Positions 27,497-35,729 of a DNA stretch of 64,000 bases are shown here, one piece after another (positions within the stretch are counted from its first letter, which is position 1; the number at the start of each line of letters is the position of its first letter). Both the position numbers and the translations under genes were made by a program. Below the pieces are notes generated by a model that was not told the origin of the DNA, did no database searches, and was given only the letters and a program-made list of their open reading frames with translations. This DNA comes from Aeromonas sp. FDAARGOS 1405 (GTDB lineage: Bacteria; Pseudomonadota; Gammaproteobacteria; Enterobacterales; Aeromonadaceae). The DNA is taken from positions 1,588,001-1,652,000 of the forward strand of contig NZ_CP077311.1 in NCBI RefSeq assembly GCF_019048265.1, read 5' to 3'.

Positions 27497-27979
27497 TCAG
27501 GCGGGATCAATCGCTGCCGGAGCAGCATCGGCTTTTTGGGTTTTATGGGAGAGCCATAAGCCGCTTGCCTTCATCAGGTAACCGAACAAGGCGCCGATGA
27601 TGAGGGAGGGGAGGATCAACCGCCACTCGCCAGCCGCCCCGAAGGTGGCACAGCAACCGGCAAAGGTGCCTGGAATGTAGCCGAGCCACTGCTGCTTGGC
27701 CTGCACGCACATCAGGGTTGCGACTACCCCCGTCATCACATAACCCGCCACACCCGCCCCCCACAGACTGTCACCATGGATCAGCAGCAGTGCCCACAGC
27801 ATGCCGCTGGTGTTGCAGAAGATGGTCTGCAACAGCGCCTTGTAGCCACCGCTTGACGCGAAATAGCTGGTGCAGCCGAGAAAGCCGACCCAGGAGATAA
27901 GGCCGAACGCGACGGCAATCCAGCCCCAGACGGCGGAGAGAATTCCAGTGGTGATGGCGATGGCGATCAGTGGGCTCAT
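27497..27979 (-). CDS. DUF1097 membrane protein (YcdZ-like)
   Basis: This 160-residue inner-membrane protein has five hydrophobic segments (about 3-40, 47-65, 70-88, 95-110, 118-140) and resembles the DUF1097 family. The start chosen is the ATG at 27979, seven bases after AAGAG; a TTG 27 bp upstream would lengthen it slightly. It is convergent with glrR with one base between stops. Function is unknown. A CRP-like site lies 80 bp upstream of its start and could serve it or the gene on the other side. Confidence 0.7.
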   Translation of the reverse strand: MSPLIAIAITTGILSAVWGWIAVAFGLISWVGFLGCTSYFASSGGYKALLQTIFCNTSGMLWALLLIHGDSLWGAGVAGYVMTGVVATLMCVQAKQQWLGYIPGTFAGCCATFGAAGEWRLILPSLIIGALFGYLMKASGLWLSHKTQKADAAPAAIDPA

Positions 27980-28058
27980 GGGGCGACTCTTCAGTTGGCT
28001 TCGCAAAAGGGGCAGCCTACCTCCGGCAATCGGGCCGGCAAGCGGGGGCCGAATTGTG

Positions 28059-28074
28059 TGTGATCTACATCACT
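28059..28074. promoter_or_regulatory. CRP-type operator
   Basis: TGTGATCTACATCACT matches the CRP consensus TGTGA-N6-TCACA in 9 of 10 arm positions. It lies between the minus-strand DUF1097 gene and the plus-strand tiny ORF/msrPQ unit, so either could be controlled by carbon status. Confidence 0.65.
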
Positions 28075-28180
28075 CTTTTCAACTCAGGAATACGCTTGCG
28101 CTCGCGAAAAAAATTCATTGGTGACCGGCCTGACACTCGACCATAGTTAGAGGCCCTGTCCTGCTCATGGAGTGAGTCTG

Positions 28181-28276
28181 ATGGCGCCCAATGTGATCGT
28201 TCCCCTGTTGGTGTTCGTAGTCCTGTTTCTGGTCGGCAATATGGCCAAGGCGCTGCCTCTGCACCACATAATGTAA
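28181..28276 (+). CDS. Tiny single-helix membrane ORF upstream of msrP
   Basis: This 31-codon frame starts with ATG after GGAGTGAGTCTG. It encodes a short polar start (MAPN), a hydrophobic helix of about 17 residues (IVPLLVFVVLFLVGN) and a basic/polar tail. It lies downstream of the CRP-like site and 71 bp before msrP. I do not recognise a family; it may be a small accessory membrane protein or a leader ORF. Confidence 0.4.
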   Translation: MAPNVIVPLLVFVVLFLVGNMAKALPLHHIM

Positions 28277-28347
28277 TCTTGTGTGAAATAAAAATCTGCC
28301 GGGGCGGGTCTTATCCATAGTGCCTCACTCAGCCCTGGGAGTTTTTC

Positions 28348-29349
28348 ATGTTGATCAAGCGTCGTACCGCCCACCCCCTCACCGAACAGGATGTCACCCC
28401 GGAAGCCGTCTATCAGGACCGCCGCCTCATTCTCAAGGGGCTGGGTCTGGGGGCGGCCACCCTGGCGTTTCCCACTCAGGCCGGAGTACTCGATCTGCTG
28501 CGCGGTAAAGAGGATGCTCCCCAATTAGCCACCCAGCCGCTCAACAGCAAGCCTGCGGAGCGCCCGGCCAATCTGGTGCTGACACCGGAAGAGAAGGCAA
28601 CCAGTTACAACAACTTCTATGAGCTCGGCACCGACAAGTCCGACCCGGCTCGCAACGCACATTACCTCAAGCCCGAACCCTGGACCCTCAAGGTGGAGGG
28701 GGAGGTGGCCAAGCCCTTTACCCTAGATGTGTGGGATCTCATCAACAAGAGCGAGCTGGAGGAGCGGATCTACCGGCTACGCTGCGTTGAAGCCTGGTCC
28801 ATGGTACTGCCCTGGAACGGCATCTCGCTGGCAGAGATCATCCGCCGCGCCGAGCCCACCAGTCGCGCCAAGTTTGTCGCCTTCGAGACCCTGTTTGACC
28901 CGAAACAGCTGCCGGGGCAGGCCTCCAGTCTGGGGGGCGGCATCGAGTATCCCTACGTGGAAGGTCTGCGTATCGACGAGGCGATGCACCCTCTCTCTTT
29001 CCTTGCGATGGGGCTCTACGGCAAGACCCTGCCCGCCCAGAATGGCGCGCCGATCCGGCTGGTAGTGCCGTGGAAGTACGGCTTCAAGAGCATCAAGAGC
29101 ATCGTCTCGATCCGGCTGGTAGAGGAGATGCCTCCGACCACCTGGAACCTGCTGGCTCCTAACGAATATGGCTTCTACGCCAACGTCAACCCGCAGGTGG
29201 ATCACCCGCGCTGGAGTCAGGCCAGCGAGCGCTTTATCGGCGAGGGTGGAGTGTTTGGCGCCAAGCGTCAGCCGACCCTGATGTTCAACGGCTATGGTGA
29301 CGAAGTCGCCTCGCTCTATCAGGGGATGGATCTGCGCCAATGGTACTGA
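28348..29349 (+). CDS. msrP: Periplasmic methionine sulfoxide reductase catalytic subunit MsrP (YedY)
   Basis: This 333-residue Mo-cofactor protein of the sulfite oxidase fold has a Tat signal with the twin arginine in QDRRLILKG (Arg25-Arg26) and the Mo-ligand cysteine Cys146 in LRCVEAWSM, the same position as in E. coli. It repairs oxidised methionines in envelope proteins using electrons from MsrQ. It overlaps msrQ by 10 bp. The ATG at 28348 has only a weak site (GGGAG, 8 bases upstream). Confidence 0.95.
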   Translation: MLIKRRTAHPLTEQDVTPEAVYQDRRLILKGLGLGAATLAFPTQAGVLDLLRGKEDAPQLATQPLNSKPAERPANLVLTPEEKATSYNNFYELGTDKSDPARNAHYLKPEPWTLKVEGEVAKPFTLDVWDLINKSELEERIYRLRCVEAWSMVLPWNGISLAEIIRRAEPTSRAKFVAFETLFDPKQLPGQASSLGGGIEYPYVEGLRIDEAMHPLSFLAMGLYGKTLPAQNGAPIRLVVPWKYGFKSIKSIVSIRLVEEMPPTTWNLLAPNEYGFYANVNPQVDHPRWSQASERFIGEGGVFGAKRQPTLMFNGYGDEVASLYQGMDLRQWY

Positions 29350-29966
29350 GATTGAAACCGGCCCATGTTAGCGGCTTGCGGGCGCTGGTGCATCTGGGCT
29401 CCCTCGGCTTCCTGCTTTGGCTGGTTTTTGCCATTCCGGCAGGTCTGCTGGGGGGCGATCCGGTGCCCGAGCTTATCCACTACCTCGGCAAGGGGGCGCT
29501 CAACCTGCTGCTGCTCACCCTGCTGGTGTCACCGCTGGCCAAGCGCTGGCGGCAGGGGCCGCTCATCAAGCTGCGCCGCCCCCTCGGGCTCTGGTGTTTT
29601 GCCTGGGCGTTGCTCCACTTCATGGCGTGGCTGGGGCTGGATCTGCAGTTTGACTGGGGCTTGATTGGCGGCGAGCTGGTCAAGCGCAGCTACATAGTGG
29701 TGGGGATGGTGGCCCTGCTGCTGCTGGCTGCCCTTAGTATCACCTCGCTGCCCGCATTGCAGCGCAGAATGGGCGCAGCATGGCAGAAGCTACACAACTG
29801 GGTTTATGCGGTAGCCCTGCTGGTGCCGGTGCACTACTGGTGGTCGCTCAAGAGCGGTTGGGGGGAGCCCCTCATCTACCTGCTGCTGGCCTGCGCTCTG
29901 CTTTGGCCGAGGCGGGAGAAGCTGCTGCGCCCCATGCGAGGACGCTGGAACGCAAAAGAGGCCTAA
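29340..29966 (+). CDS. msrQ: Heme-binding membrane subunit MsrQ (YedZ)
   Basis: This 208-residue inner-membrane b-type cytochrome of the ferric-reductase-like family has six hydrophobic helices. Conserved histidines are visible in [31 protein letters not shown] and VPVHYWWS. It passes quinol or flavin-derived electrons to MsrP in the periplasm. Its start lies within the last codons of msrP (10-bp overlap), and its stop lies inside a bidirectional terminator shared with the convergent PepSY gene. Confidence 0.94.
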   Translation: MVLRLKPAHVSGLRALVHLGSLGFLLWLVFAIPAGLLGGDPVPELIHYLGKGALNLLLLTLLVSPLAKRWRQGPLIKLRRPLGLWCFAWALLHFMAWLGLDLQFDWGLIGGELVKRSYIVVGMVALLLLAALSITSLPALQRRMGAAWQKLHNWVYAVALLVPVHYWWSLKSGWGEPLIYLLLACALLWPRREKLLRPMRGRWNAKEA

Positions 29967-29983
29967 TCGGCCTCTTGTTGTTT
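29956..29983. terminator. Bidirectional terminator spanning two stop codons
   Basis: AAGAGGCC (29956-29963) pairs with GGCCTCTT (29969-29976) around a 5-nt loop, followed by GTTGTTT on the plus strand and TTTT on the minus strand. The msrQ stop and the stop of the minus-strand PepSY gene both lie inside it. Confidence 0.8.
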
Positions 29984-30211
29984 GATCTCGCCTGTGTAGG
30001 CATCAATGATGAGATATACCGTCTGATCCTGGCGATTGAGGGTTTTGACCTCGAATTTGTCCCCTTCCAGCTCCACTTCCCGAATGTCGTGATACCCTTG
30101 CGCCAGCAGGAGTTTGACCAGCCCGGCCATGTCGAGACGGCTCTGTGCCGCCCAGCTTGTGGCGCTCAACAGGCAAAGGATCAGCAGGAAACTGCGCGGG
30201 ATCATATTCAT
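29963..30211 (-). CDS. Small secreted PepSY-domain protein (first of two)
   Basis: This 82-residue periplasmic protein has a signal peptide cleaved near SWAAQ. One PepSY domain has the typical DIREVELEGDKFEVKTLN-type strand and YLIIDAYTGEI ending. PepSY proteins are often encoded beside two-component systems and may sense or restrain envelope activity. It is divergent from a second PepSY gene that leads the response regulator/kinase pair. Confidence 0.8.
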   Translation of the reverse strand: MNMIPRSFLLILCLLSATSWAAQSRLDMAGLVKLLLAQGYHDIREVELEGDKFEVKTLNRQDQTVYLIIDAYTGEIKQQEAD

Positions 30212-30274
30212 TCCGGATTCATGGCTGGCAGACTATAAACGCCATTATGTTAGGTTTTTGGAGATGAATCATCC

Positions 30275-30613
30275 ATGAATAGAGCGCTCCCTCTGCTCGG
30301 GTTATTGCTGCCGGTGCTGGCACAGGCGGTCACGCCTGATGAAGCCCAGCTGCAGCAAGCTGTCCATGAGGGACGGGTTCGGCCCTTCCATGAAATGATG
30401 GAGGTGGCGGCCAGGTTGCCGGTACGGGTGTTGCGGGTGGATCTGGGAGAAGAGGATGGTATCTGGCTCTATGAACTGCGCGTCATCGATCGGGAAAACA
30501 GCGTGATCAAGGTAGCCTATCGGGCCGACAACCTTGAGCTGGTGTGGGCCAAGGGCCACCACCTGGAGCGTCTGTTCGAACCGCCTGTCTCTCCGATCGA
30601 GGATGATGAATAA
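30275..30613 (+). CDS. Secreted PepSY-like protein preceding a two-component system
   Basis: This 112-residue protein has a signal peptide ending near LAQAVTPDE and a PepSY-like domain: AVHEGRVRPFHEMMEVA, then VLRVDLGEEDGIWLYELRVID and an ending VIKVAYRADNLELV. It is 21 bp upstream of the response regulator and probably co-transcribed. It may act as a periplasmic partner of the kinase encoded two genes downstream; this is inferred from position only. Confidence 0.75.
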   Translation: MNRALPLLGLLLPVLAQAVTPDEAQLQQAVHEGRVRPFHEMMEVAARLPVRVLRVDLGEEDGIWLYELRVIDRENSVIKVAYRADNLELVWAKGHHLERLFEPPVSPIEDDE

Positions 30614-30634
30614 CCCCAGAGTGGAAATCTGTTC

Positions 30635-31291
30635 ATGCGAATTCTGATTGTTGAAGATGAAAAAATCCTGGCCGGCCAGCTGGCTGAGCAGTTGCGCCTC
30701 TCCGGCTTTGTCACCGACCTCTGCCATGATGGCAACGAGGCCGGTTTTCTCGGCGAGACCGAACCCTACGATGCCATCATTCTCGACCTCGGCCTGCCTG
30801 GACGCGATGGCCTGAGCGTGTTGAAGGAGTGGCGCAGCAAGGGGATCGATACGCCGGTGCTGGTGCTGACCGCCCGTGGCCAACTGCACGAGAAGATTGA
30901 GGGGCTAAACGCCGGTGCCGATGACTACCTCACCAAGCCGTTCCAGGTGGCCGAGTTGGTGGCGCGGGTCCATGCGCTGGTGCGACGGGCTGCCGGCAAT
31001 GCCAGCTCCGTTCTGGAGATTGGCGGGGTGCGGCTCGATATGGCGGCCTCCCAGGTGTGGTACGAAGGGACCCCCATCAAGCTGACCGCCCACGAGTTCC
31101 GGGTGCTGGGTTATCTGATGCAGCACAGGGGCAAGGTGGTATCGCGCAGCGAGCTGATCGACCACATCTATGCCCAGGATTTCGATCGTGACTCCAACAC
31201 CGTTGAGGTGTTCATCGGCCGGATCCGCAAGAAGACCCATCCAGACTTGATTGAGACAGTGCGTGGTCTCGGATACCGGATCAACGAATGA
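30635..31291 (+). CDS. OmpR-family response regulator
   Basis: This 218-residue regulator has a receiver with acidic residues Glu8/Asp9, phosphoacceptor Asp51 and the DDYLTKPF lysine. The C-terminal winged-helix DNA-binding domain (about 125-218) includes LTAHEFRVLGYLMQHRGKVVSRSELIDHIY and a terminal VRGLGYRI. It resembles PhoP/QseB-type regulators. The stop overlaps the kinase start by 4 bp. Targets are unknown; the PepSY neighbours suggest an envelope-stress role. Confidence 0.9.
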   Translation: MRILIVEDEKILAGQLAEQLRLSGFVTDLCHDGNEAGFLGETEPYDAIILDLGLPGRDGLSVLKEWRSKGIDTPVLVLTARGQLHEKIEGLNAGADDYLTKPFQVAELVARVHALVRRAAGNASSVLEIGGVRLDMAASQVWYEGTPIKLTAHEFRVLGYLMQHRGKVVSRSELIDHIYAQDFDRDSNTVEVFIGRIRKKTHPDLIETVRGLGYRINE

Positions 31292-32637
31292 GGCTGGTCC
31301 GAACCCTGCGGGGGCGGCTGCTTGCCATTGCGCTGGTGTGGTGCGGGCTGTTCCTGTTCGCCACCGGCTTCAGCCTGCAGACCATGATGCGCAACTACTG
31401 GCAGGAGGCAGAGGCTGACGGCTTGCGCCTGCAACTCTACGATCTGCTCTCCCGGCTGGAGGTGGAGAAGAGTGGTCTGCCTGTGGTGATCGAACCGATG
31501 GCCGATCCCCGTTTCAGCCAACCTTACTCCGGCTACTACTGGCAGCTGGAACTGGGGGAAAATGTGGTGGGCCGCTCCCGATCCCTGTGGGACACCCATC
31601 TGGTGAGCCGTGGCCTCAAGTCTGCCTTTGGCGATCCTGACCTCTTTTTTGGCAAGGGCCCCAACAAGGAGCCGCTGCTGATCATGACCCGCACCGTGCT
31701 GTTGCCCGGTTCGGATCGGGTCTTTACCCTGGTGATGGCCAAGGACAGCAGCACCCTGATCCAGACCCTGAAGAAAACTCGCATCAGCCTGTTCCTCGGT
31801 CTCGGCTTTGCCGCCGCCGGTCTGGTGCTCGGCTTCATGTTCCAGATCGTCTATGGTTTGCGGCCGCTGCATCTGCTGCGCCGTGAACTGGGGCGGGTTC
31901 ACGAGGGTCATCAGGAGGGATTCCGGCTGCGCTATCCGCTGGAGATCCAGCCGCTGGTTGAGGATATCAACCGGCTGCTGCACCACTACGGCGAGCTGCT
32001 GCAGCGTGCCCGTGCCCACACCGGCAATCTGGCTCACGCCCTCAAGACGCCGCTCAGCATCATGCGCAATCAGGTTGCCCAGTTGCCGCCGGAGGATCAG
32101 GCCGCCATCGGCGAGCAGCTCGACCAGATCCAGCGCCATATCGACTATCACCTCGGTAAGGCGCGGGTGACCGGCGCCGCCAAGATCCTCGGGGTGTCGA
32201 CCCCGGTGCGGGCGCGGGTGGAGTATATCTGCCGCGCCTTCTCCCGCCTCTATCCGGGCAAGACGGTGGATCTGCAAGTGCCCGCCAATCTGGCGGTCGG
32301 GGTGGAGGAGCAGGACTTCGACGAGATGGTGGGCAATTTGCTGGAGAACGCCTTCAAATGGTCCGCCAGCGAGCTGCGTATCTCCAGCGCCGAGCTGGGG
32401 GGCTGGATCACCCTGCGTATCGAGGATGACGGCCCCGGCATGAGCGAGGATCAGATCGCCAAGGCGGTGCTGCGCGGGGTGCGGCTCGACGAGAAGGTGC
32501 CGGGTTCCGGTCTCGGTCTCAACATCGTCTCCGATCTGGCGGAAGCCTATCGCGGCAGCTTTATTATGGGCCGCGCCGAACTGGGCGGGCTGGCCGCCTC
32601 CCTCTCGTTGCCCAAGGTGGCAAGGGTCGAGAGCTAG
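31288..32637 (+). CDS. PhoQ-like sensor histidine kinase
   Basis: This 449-residue membrane kinase has TM1 at about 9-30, a periplasmic domain of about 130 residues with FSQPYSGYYWQLEL, and TM2 at about 166-188. A HAMP-like linker, the H box NLAHALKTPLSIM (His250), the N box NLLENAFKW, DDGPGM and GSGLGLNIV follow. The NLxHxLKTPL form of the H box is that of PhoQ, but the periplasmic domain lacks an obvious acidic metal-binding patch. It is coupled to the preceding response regulator. Confidence 0.88.
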   Translation: MRLVRTLRGRLLAIALVWCGLFLFATGFSLQTMMRNYWQEAEADGLRLQLYDLLSRLEVEKSGLPVVIEPMADPRFSQPYSGYYWQLELGENVVGRSRSLWDTHLVSRGLKSAFGDPDLFFGKGPNKEPLLIMTRTVLLPGSDRVFTLVMAKDSSTLIQTLKKTRISLFLGLGFAAAGLVLGFMFQIVYGLRPLHLLRRELGRVHEGHQEGFRLRYPLEIQPLVEDINRLLHHYGELLQRARAHTGNLAHALKTPLSIMRNQVAQLPPEDQAAIGEQLDQIQRHIDYHLGKARVTGAAKILGVSTPVRARVEYICRAFSRLYPGKTVDLQVPANLAVGVEEQDFDEMVGNLLENAFKWSASELRISSAELGGWITLRIEDDGPGMSEDQIAKAVLRGVRLDEKVPGSGLGLNIVSDLAEAYRGSFIMGRAELGGLAASLSLPKVARVES

Positions 32638-32678
32638 GCATAAGATATGGCATTTGTTTTAGCCTGAGGAAGAGAACC

Positions 32679-33140
32679 ATGACCGACGATCCGTGGGCCC
32701 TGTGCCATCTTGACGATTCATTCGATGCCTCTGTACTGGGGGTCAAGGGCGCCCAGATCCAGTGGTTTGAAGATCGGGATGGCCTGATTGCCTATCTGCT
32801 GGAAGATTTTGTCGACCTGCTGGCCGATGTGGGCGAACTGGACGAGGAGCAGACCGAGCAGGCGCGCGAGCGCTTCACCCTGCTGGTGGAGCAGAGCTTC
32901 GACGATCGCACCCTGATGGATGCTATCAACGATCTCGCCTCCGGCTTGCGCCGCATCGCCTGGTTGGGGCCACTCTCGGAGCTGGCGGAGATCAGCGACG
33001 ACTTTGCTTCCGGTCTGCGCCGTTACTTCTGGAGCCAGTACGATGGCGATGAAGATGACCCGGACGCCTGGGTGCCGGAAGAGCTGTGGCCGCAGCTGGT
33101 GGAGTGCGCGCAGGAGTATATGGAAGAGGGGGATTTTTAA
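32679..33140 (+). CDS. Very acidic protein of unknown function
   Basis: This 153-residue protein is cytoplasmic with no signal or membrane segment. It is extremely rich in Asp and Glu (for example YDGDEDDPDAW and EYMEEGDF) and contains two Leu-rich helical stretches (about 38-75 and 85-115). AGGAAGAGAACC gives a good ribosome-binding site. It is 41 bp after the kinase and closes the unit before a terminator. I do not recognise the family. Confidence 0.65.
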   Translation: MTDDPWALCHLDDSFDASVLGVKGAQIQWFEDRDGLIAYLLEDFVDLLADVGELDEEQTEQARERFTLLVEQSFDDRTLMDAINDLASGLRRIAWLGPLSELAEISDDFASGLRRYFWSQYDGDEDDPDAWVPEELWPQLVECAQEYMEEGDF

Positions 33141-33181
33141 ATCTGTCCGGACTATGTGTGCTCTTTGGCAGACAGATAAAG

Positions 33182-33208
33182 AAACGGCGCCTTGATGGCG
33201 CCGTTTTT
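33182..33208. terminator. Terminator between the acidic protein gene and torA
   Basis: A 10-bp stem AAACGGCGCC/GGCGCCGTTT with a 5-nt loop and T5 on the plus strand; the minus strand reads TTTCTTT after the stem, so it probably serves torCA too. Confidence 0.88.
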
Positions 33209-33225
33209 ATTGGGTGGCAATCGCC

Positions 33226-35706
33226 TTAGCCGTTGGCCGGTACCGCGTGGGCGGTGTTGGCCAGCACAGGTCCTGTGTACTTCTCGATCTGCAACTGGGC
33301 CATGTGGCCGCAGTTGCCCTGTGCCAGACTGGACGAGCCTTCGTCGAAGGTGAGGCAGTTGACGTTGCCGTTCTTGCAGATGCTGCCCGCTTCGCCCGGC
33401 TTGGCCGGGTCGTACCAGGCCCCTTCGCAGATCCGCACCACCCCTTGGCGCACATCTTCGGAGAGCAGGGCGCCCACCAGGATCTGGCCGCGCTCGTTGA
33501 AGGCACGCACCAGATCCCCCTGGGCGATACCACGAGCCTTGGCATCCAGCGGATGGATCATGATCGCCTCGCGGTCGGCGATGGCGAACTTGTCCCGCAG
33601 CGGGGTGTTGTCGAGCTGGGAGTGCAGCCGCTGGGTCGGGTGGGAGGTGTTGAGCGACAGCGGATAGCGCGCCGCCACCTCGCTCTTCACCCACTCTTTG
33701 GGTTCATACCACTTGGGATGACCGGCGCAGTCGGCATAACCCATCCCCGCCACCGTGTTGGAGAAGATCTCGATCTTGCCGGACGGGGTACCGAGCGGGT
33801 TGAGCAGCGGGTTCTCGCGAAAATCGGCGTGACGGATCCACTGGCGGTTGGCCTCCGGGATCGGGAAGCGGATGTAGTTGTTGGACTCCCAGAACATGTT
33901 GAACGGCGGCAGCGCTACCCGGGCACCACGGGCCTGCGCCGCCATGCCGTCGTACATCTGCTTGAGCCACAGCATCTCGTCCTTCCCTTCGGTGTACTGC
34001 TCCTGCACACCCAGCTTGGCGGCGATGGCGCTGAAGATGTCGAAGTCGTTGCGGGACTCGTGCTGGGGCGGCACGCACTGGTGCATCGGGAACACATAGC
34101 GCTGGGAGTAGTCGCCACCCATCTCCAGATCGTTGCGCTCGTAGCTGGTGGTGACCGGCAGCACGATATCGGCGTGCTTGGCGGTAGCGGTCCAGTAAGG
34201 CTCGTGAACGATCACGGTCTGCGGCTTGCGCCACGCCTGCAGCAGGTTGTTGGTGTCCTGATGGTGGTGGAAGGGGTTGCCACCCGCCACGTAGACCAGC
34301 TTGATGTCCGGATAGGTCACCTTGCGGCCGTTGAAGTCGATGGTCTTGCCCGGGTTGGCGAGACAGTCGGCGATGCGCGCCACCGGGATCGGGGCCGGGC
34401 TGTTCTTCGGCGCGTTGCCGGCGGAGATACCGGCCAGAATGCCGCCCTTGGCGGTGGGGCTGCCACCGGAGGAGTAGTGGTAGCTGAAGCCGTAGCCGCC
34501 GCCCGGCAGGCCGATCTGGCCCAGCATGGAGGCCAGAGTGACCAGCATCCAGTTGGGCTGTTCGCCATGCTGCTGACGCTGCATGCCCCAACCGGCCATG
34601 ATCATGGTGCGCTTGGCGGCCATGTCGAGGGCCAGCTGGCGGATCACCTTGGCATCGACGCCGCAGACGCTGCTCGCCCACTCGGCGCTCTTCGGCTGAC
34701 CGTCATCCTTGCCGAGCAGATAGGCGAGGAACTTGTCGAAGCCGACGGTGTAGCGATCGAGGAAGGCCTGATCGTGCTTCTTCTCGCTGTAGAGGGTGTG
34801 GGCCACCCCCAGCATCATGGCCACGTCGGTGTAGGCGTTCGGGGCAATCCACTCGGCGCCGACCAGCTTGGCGGTCTCGTTGTAGACCGGATCGATGCTG
34901 ATGACGCGGGTGCCTTTCTCCTTCAGCGCCATGAAACCGGCCTGACCCTCGTGATCCGGCATGTTCCAGCTGTTCTTCAGGGTCACCTGAGCGTTGACCC
35001 CCCACAGCACCACCAGTTCGGCGTTCTCAACCACATTGGGCCAGGCGGTCTGCTGCTCGTACACCTCAATGGAGCCCATCACGTGGGACATGATCACCTG
35101 AGCCGCGCCGGTGGAGTAGTCACCGGCATAACCGGTGAAACCGCCGGAGAGGTTCATCAGGCGGTGCAGCAGGGTGCGGCTGTTGTGGAACATGCCGACG
35201 CTTTTCCAGCCATAGGAACCGGCGTGGATCGCCTGCGGACCGAAGTCACTCTGAACCCGCTGGATTTCACCGGCCACCAGTTCGATCGCCTTGTCCCAGC
35301 TCACTCGCACCCATTCGTCGGCACCGCGCAGCTCGGGTTTGGCGCCCGGGCCATGCTCCAGCCAGCTTTTGCGCACCATGGGGTATTTGATGCGGTTCTT
35401 GGCGTGCACCTGGAACGGCGCCATGTCGATGAGATCGTTCGGTGCCGGATCATCGGCTACCGGCTGGACGCGCACCATGCGACCATCTTCGACGATCGCC
35501 TCGAAAGCCCCCCAGTGGGCGCCGGTCAGAATGCCCTTCTGGGCGGGCACCAGAGTCGGGAACTGACTCAATGCGGTGCTGATGGCTTGCGCCAGCGCAC
35601 TCTTGGGAAAAATGCCGCCGAGCAGGGGCAGGGCTGCGCAGGCGCCGAGCCCCTTGAGCAGGTTGCGGCGGGACAGATTGGTCTTCTTGTCATTGAAAAA
35701 AGTCAT
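33226..35706 (-). CDS. torA: Trimethylamine-N-oxide reductase TorA
   Basis: This 826-residue periplasmic molybdopterin enzyme of the DMSO reductase family has a Tat signal with SRRNLLKGLG and cleavage near ALAQA. The Mo-ligand serine region is GSYGWKSVG, and no N-terminal iron-sulfur cluster cysteines are present, as expected for TorA. It terminates electron flow from the membrane quinol pool through TorC to TMAO. It lies 23 bp after torC. No torD chaperone gene follows; the next genes are convergent, so TorD must be encoded elsewhere. A long mirror frame on the plus strand is an artefact. Confidence 0.95.
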   Translation of the reverse strand: MTFFNDKKTNLSRRNLLKGLGACAALPLLGGIFPKSALAQAISTALSQFPTLVPAQKGILTGAHWGAFEAIVEDGRMVRVQPVADDPAPNDLIDMAPFQVHAKNRIKYPMVRKSWLEHGPGAKPELRGADEWVRVSWDKAIELVAGEIQRVQSDFGPQAIHAGSYGWKSVGMFHNSRTLLHRLMNLSGGFTGYAGDYSTGAAQVIMSHVMGSIEVYEQQTAWPNVVENAELVVLWGVNAQVTLKNSWNMPDHEGQAGFMALKEKGTRVISIDPVYNETAKLVGAEWIAPNAYTDVAMMLGVAHTLYSEKKHDQAFLDRYTVGFDKFLAYLLGKDDGQPKSAEWASSVCGVDAKVIRQLALDMAAKRTMIMAGWGMQRQQHGEQPNWMLVTLASMLGQIGLPGGGYGFSYHYSSGGSPTAKGGILAGISAGNAPKNSPAPIPVARIADCLANPGKTIDFNGRKVTYPDIKLVYVAGGNPFHHHQDTNNLLQAWRKPQTVIVHEPYWTATAKHADIVLPVTTSYERNDLEMGGDYSQRYVFPMHQCVPPQHESRNDFDIFSAIAAKLGVQEQYTEGKDEMLWLKQMYDGMAAQARGARVALPPFNMFWESNNYIRFPIPEANRQWIRHADFRENPLLNPLGTPSGKIEIFSNTVAGMGYADCAGHPKWYEPKEWVKSEVAARYPLSLNTSHPTQRLHSQLDNTPLRDKFAIADREAIMIHPLDAKARGIAQGDLVRAFNERGQILVGALLSEDVRQGVVRICEGAWYDPAKPGEAGSICKNGNVNCLTFDEGSSSLAQGNCGHMAQLQIEKYTGPVLANTAHAVPANG

Positions 35707-35729
35707 AACGGTTTTCCTCTGTGCCAGCC

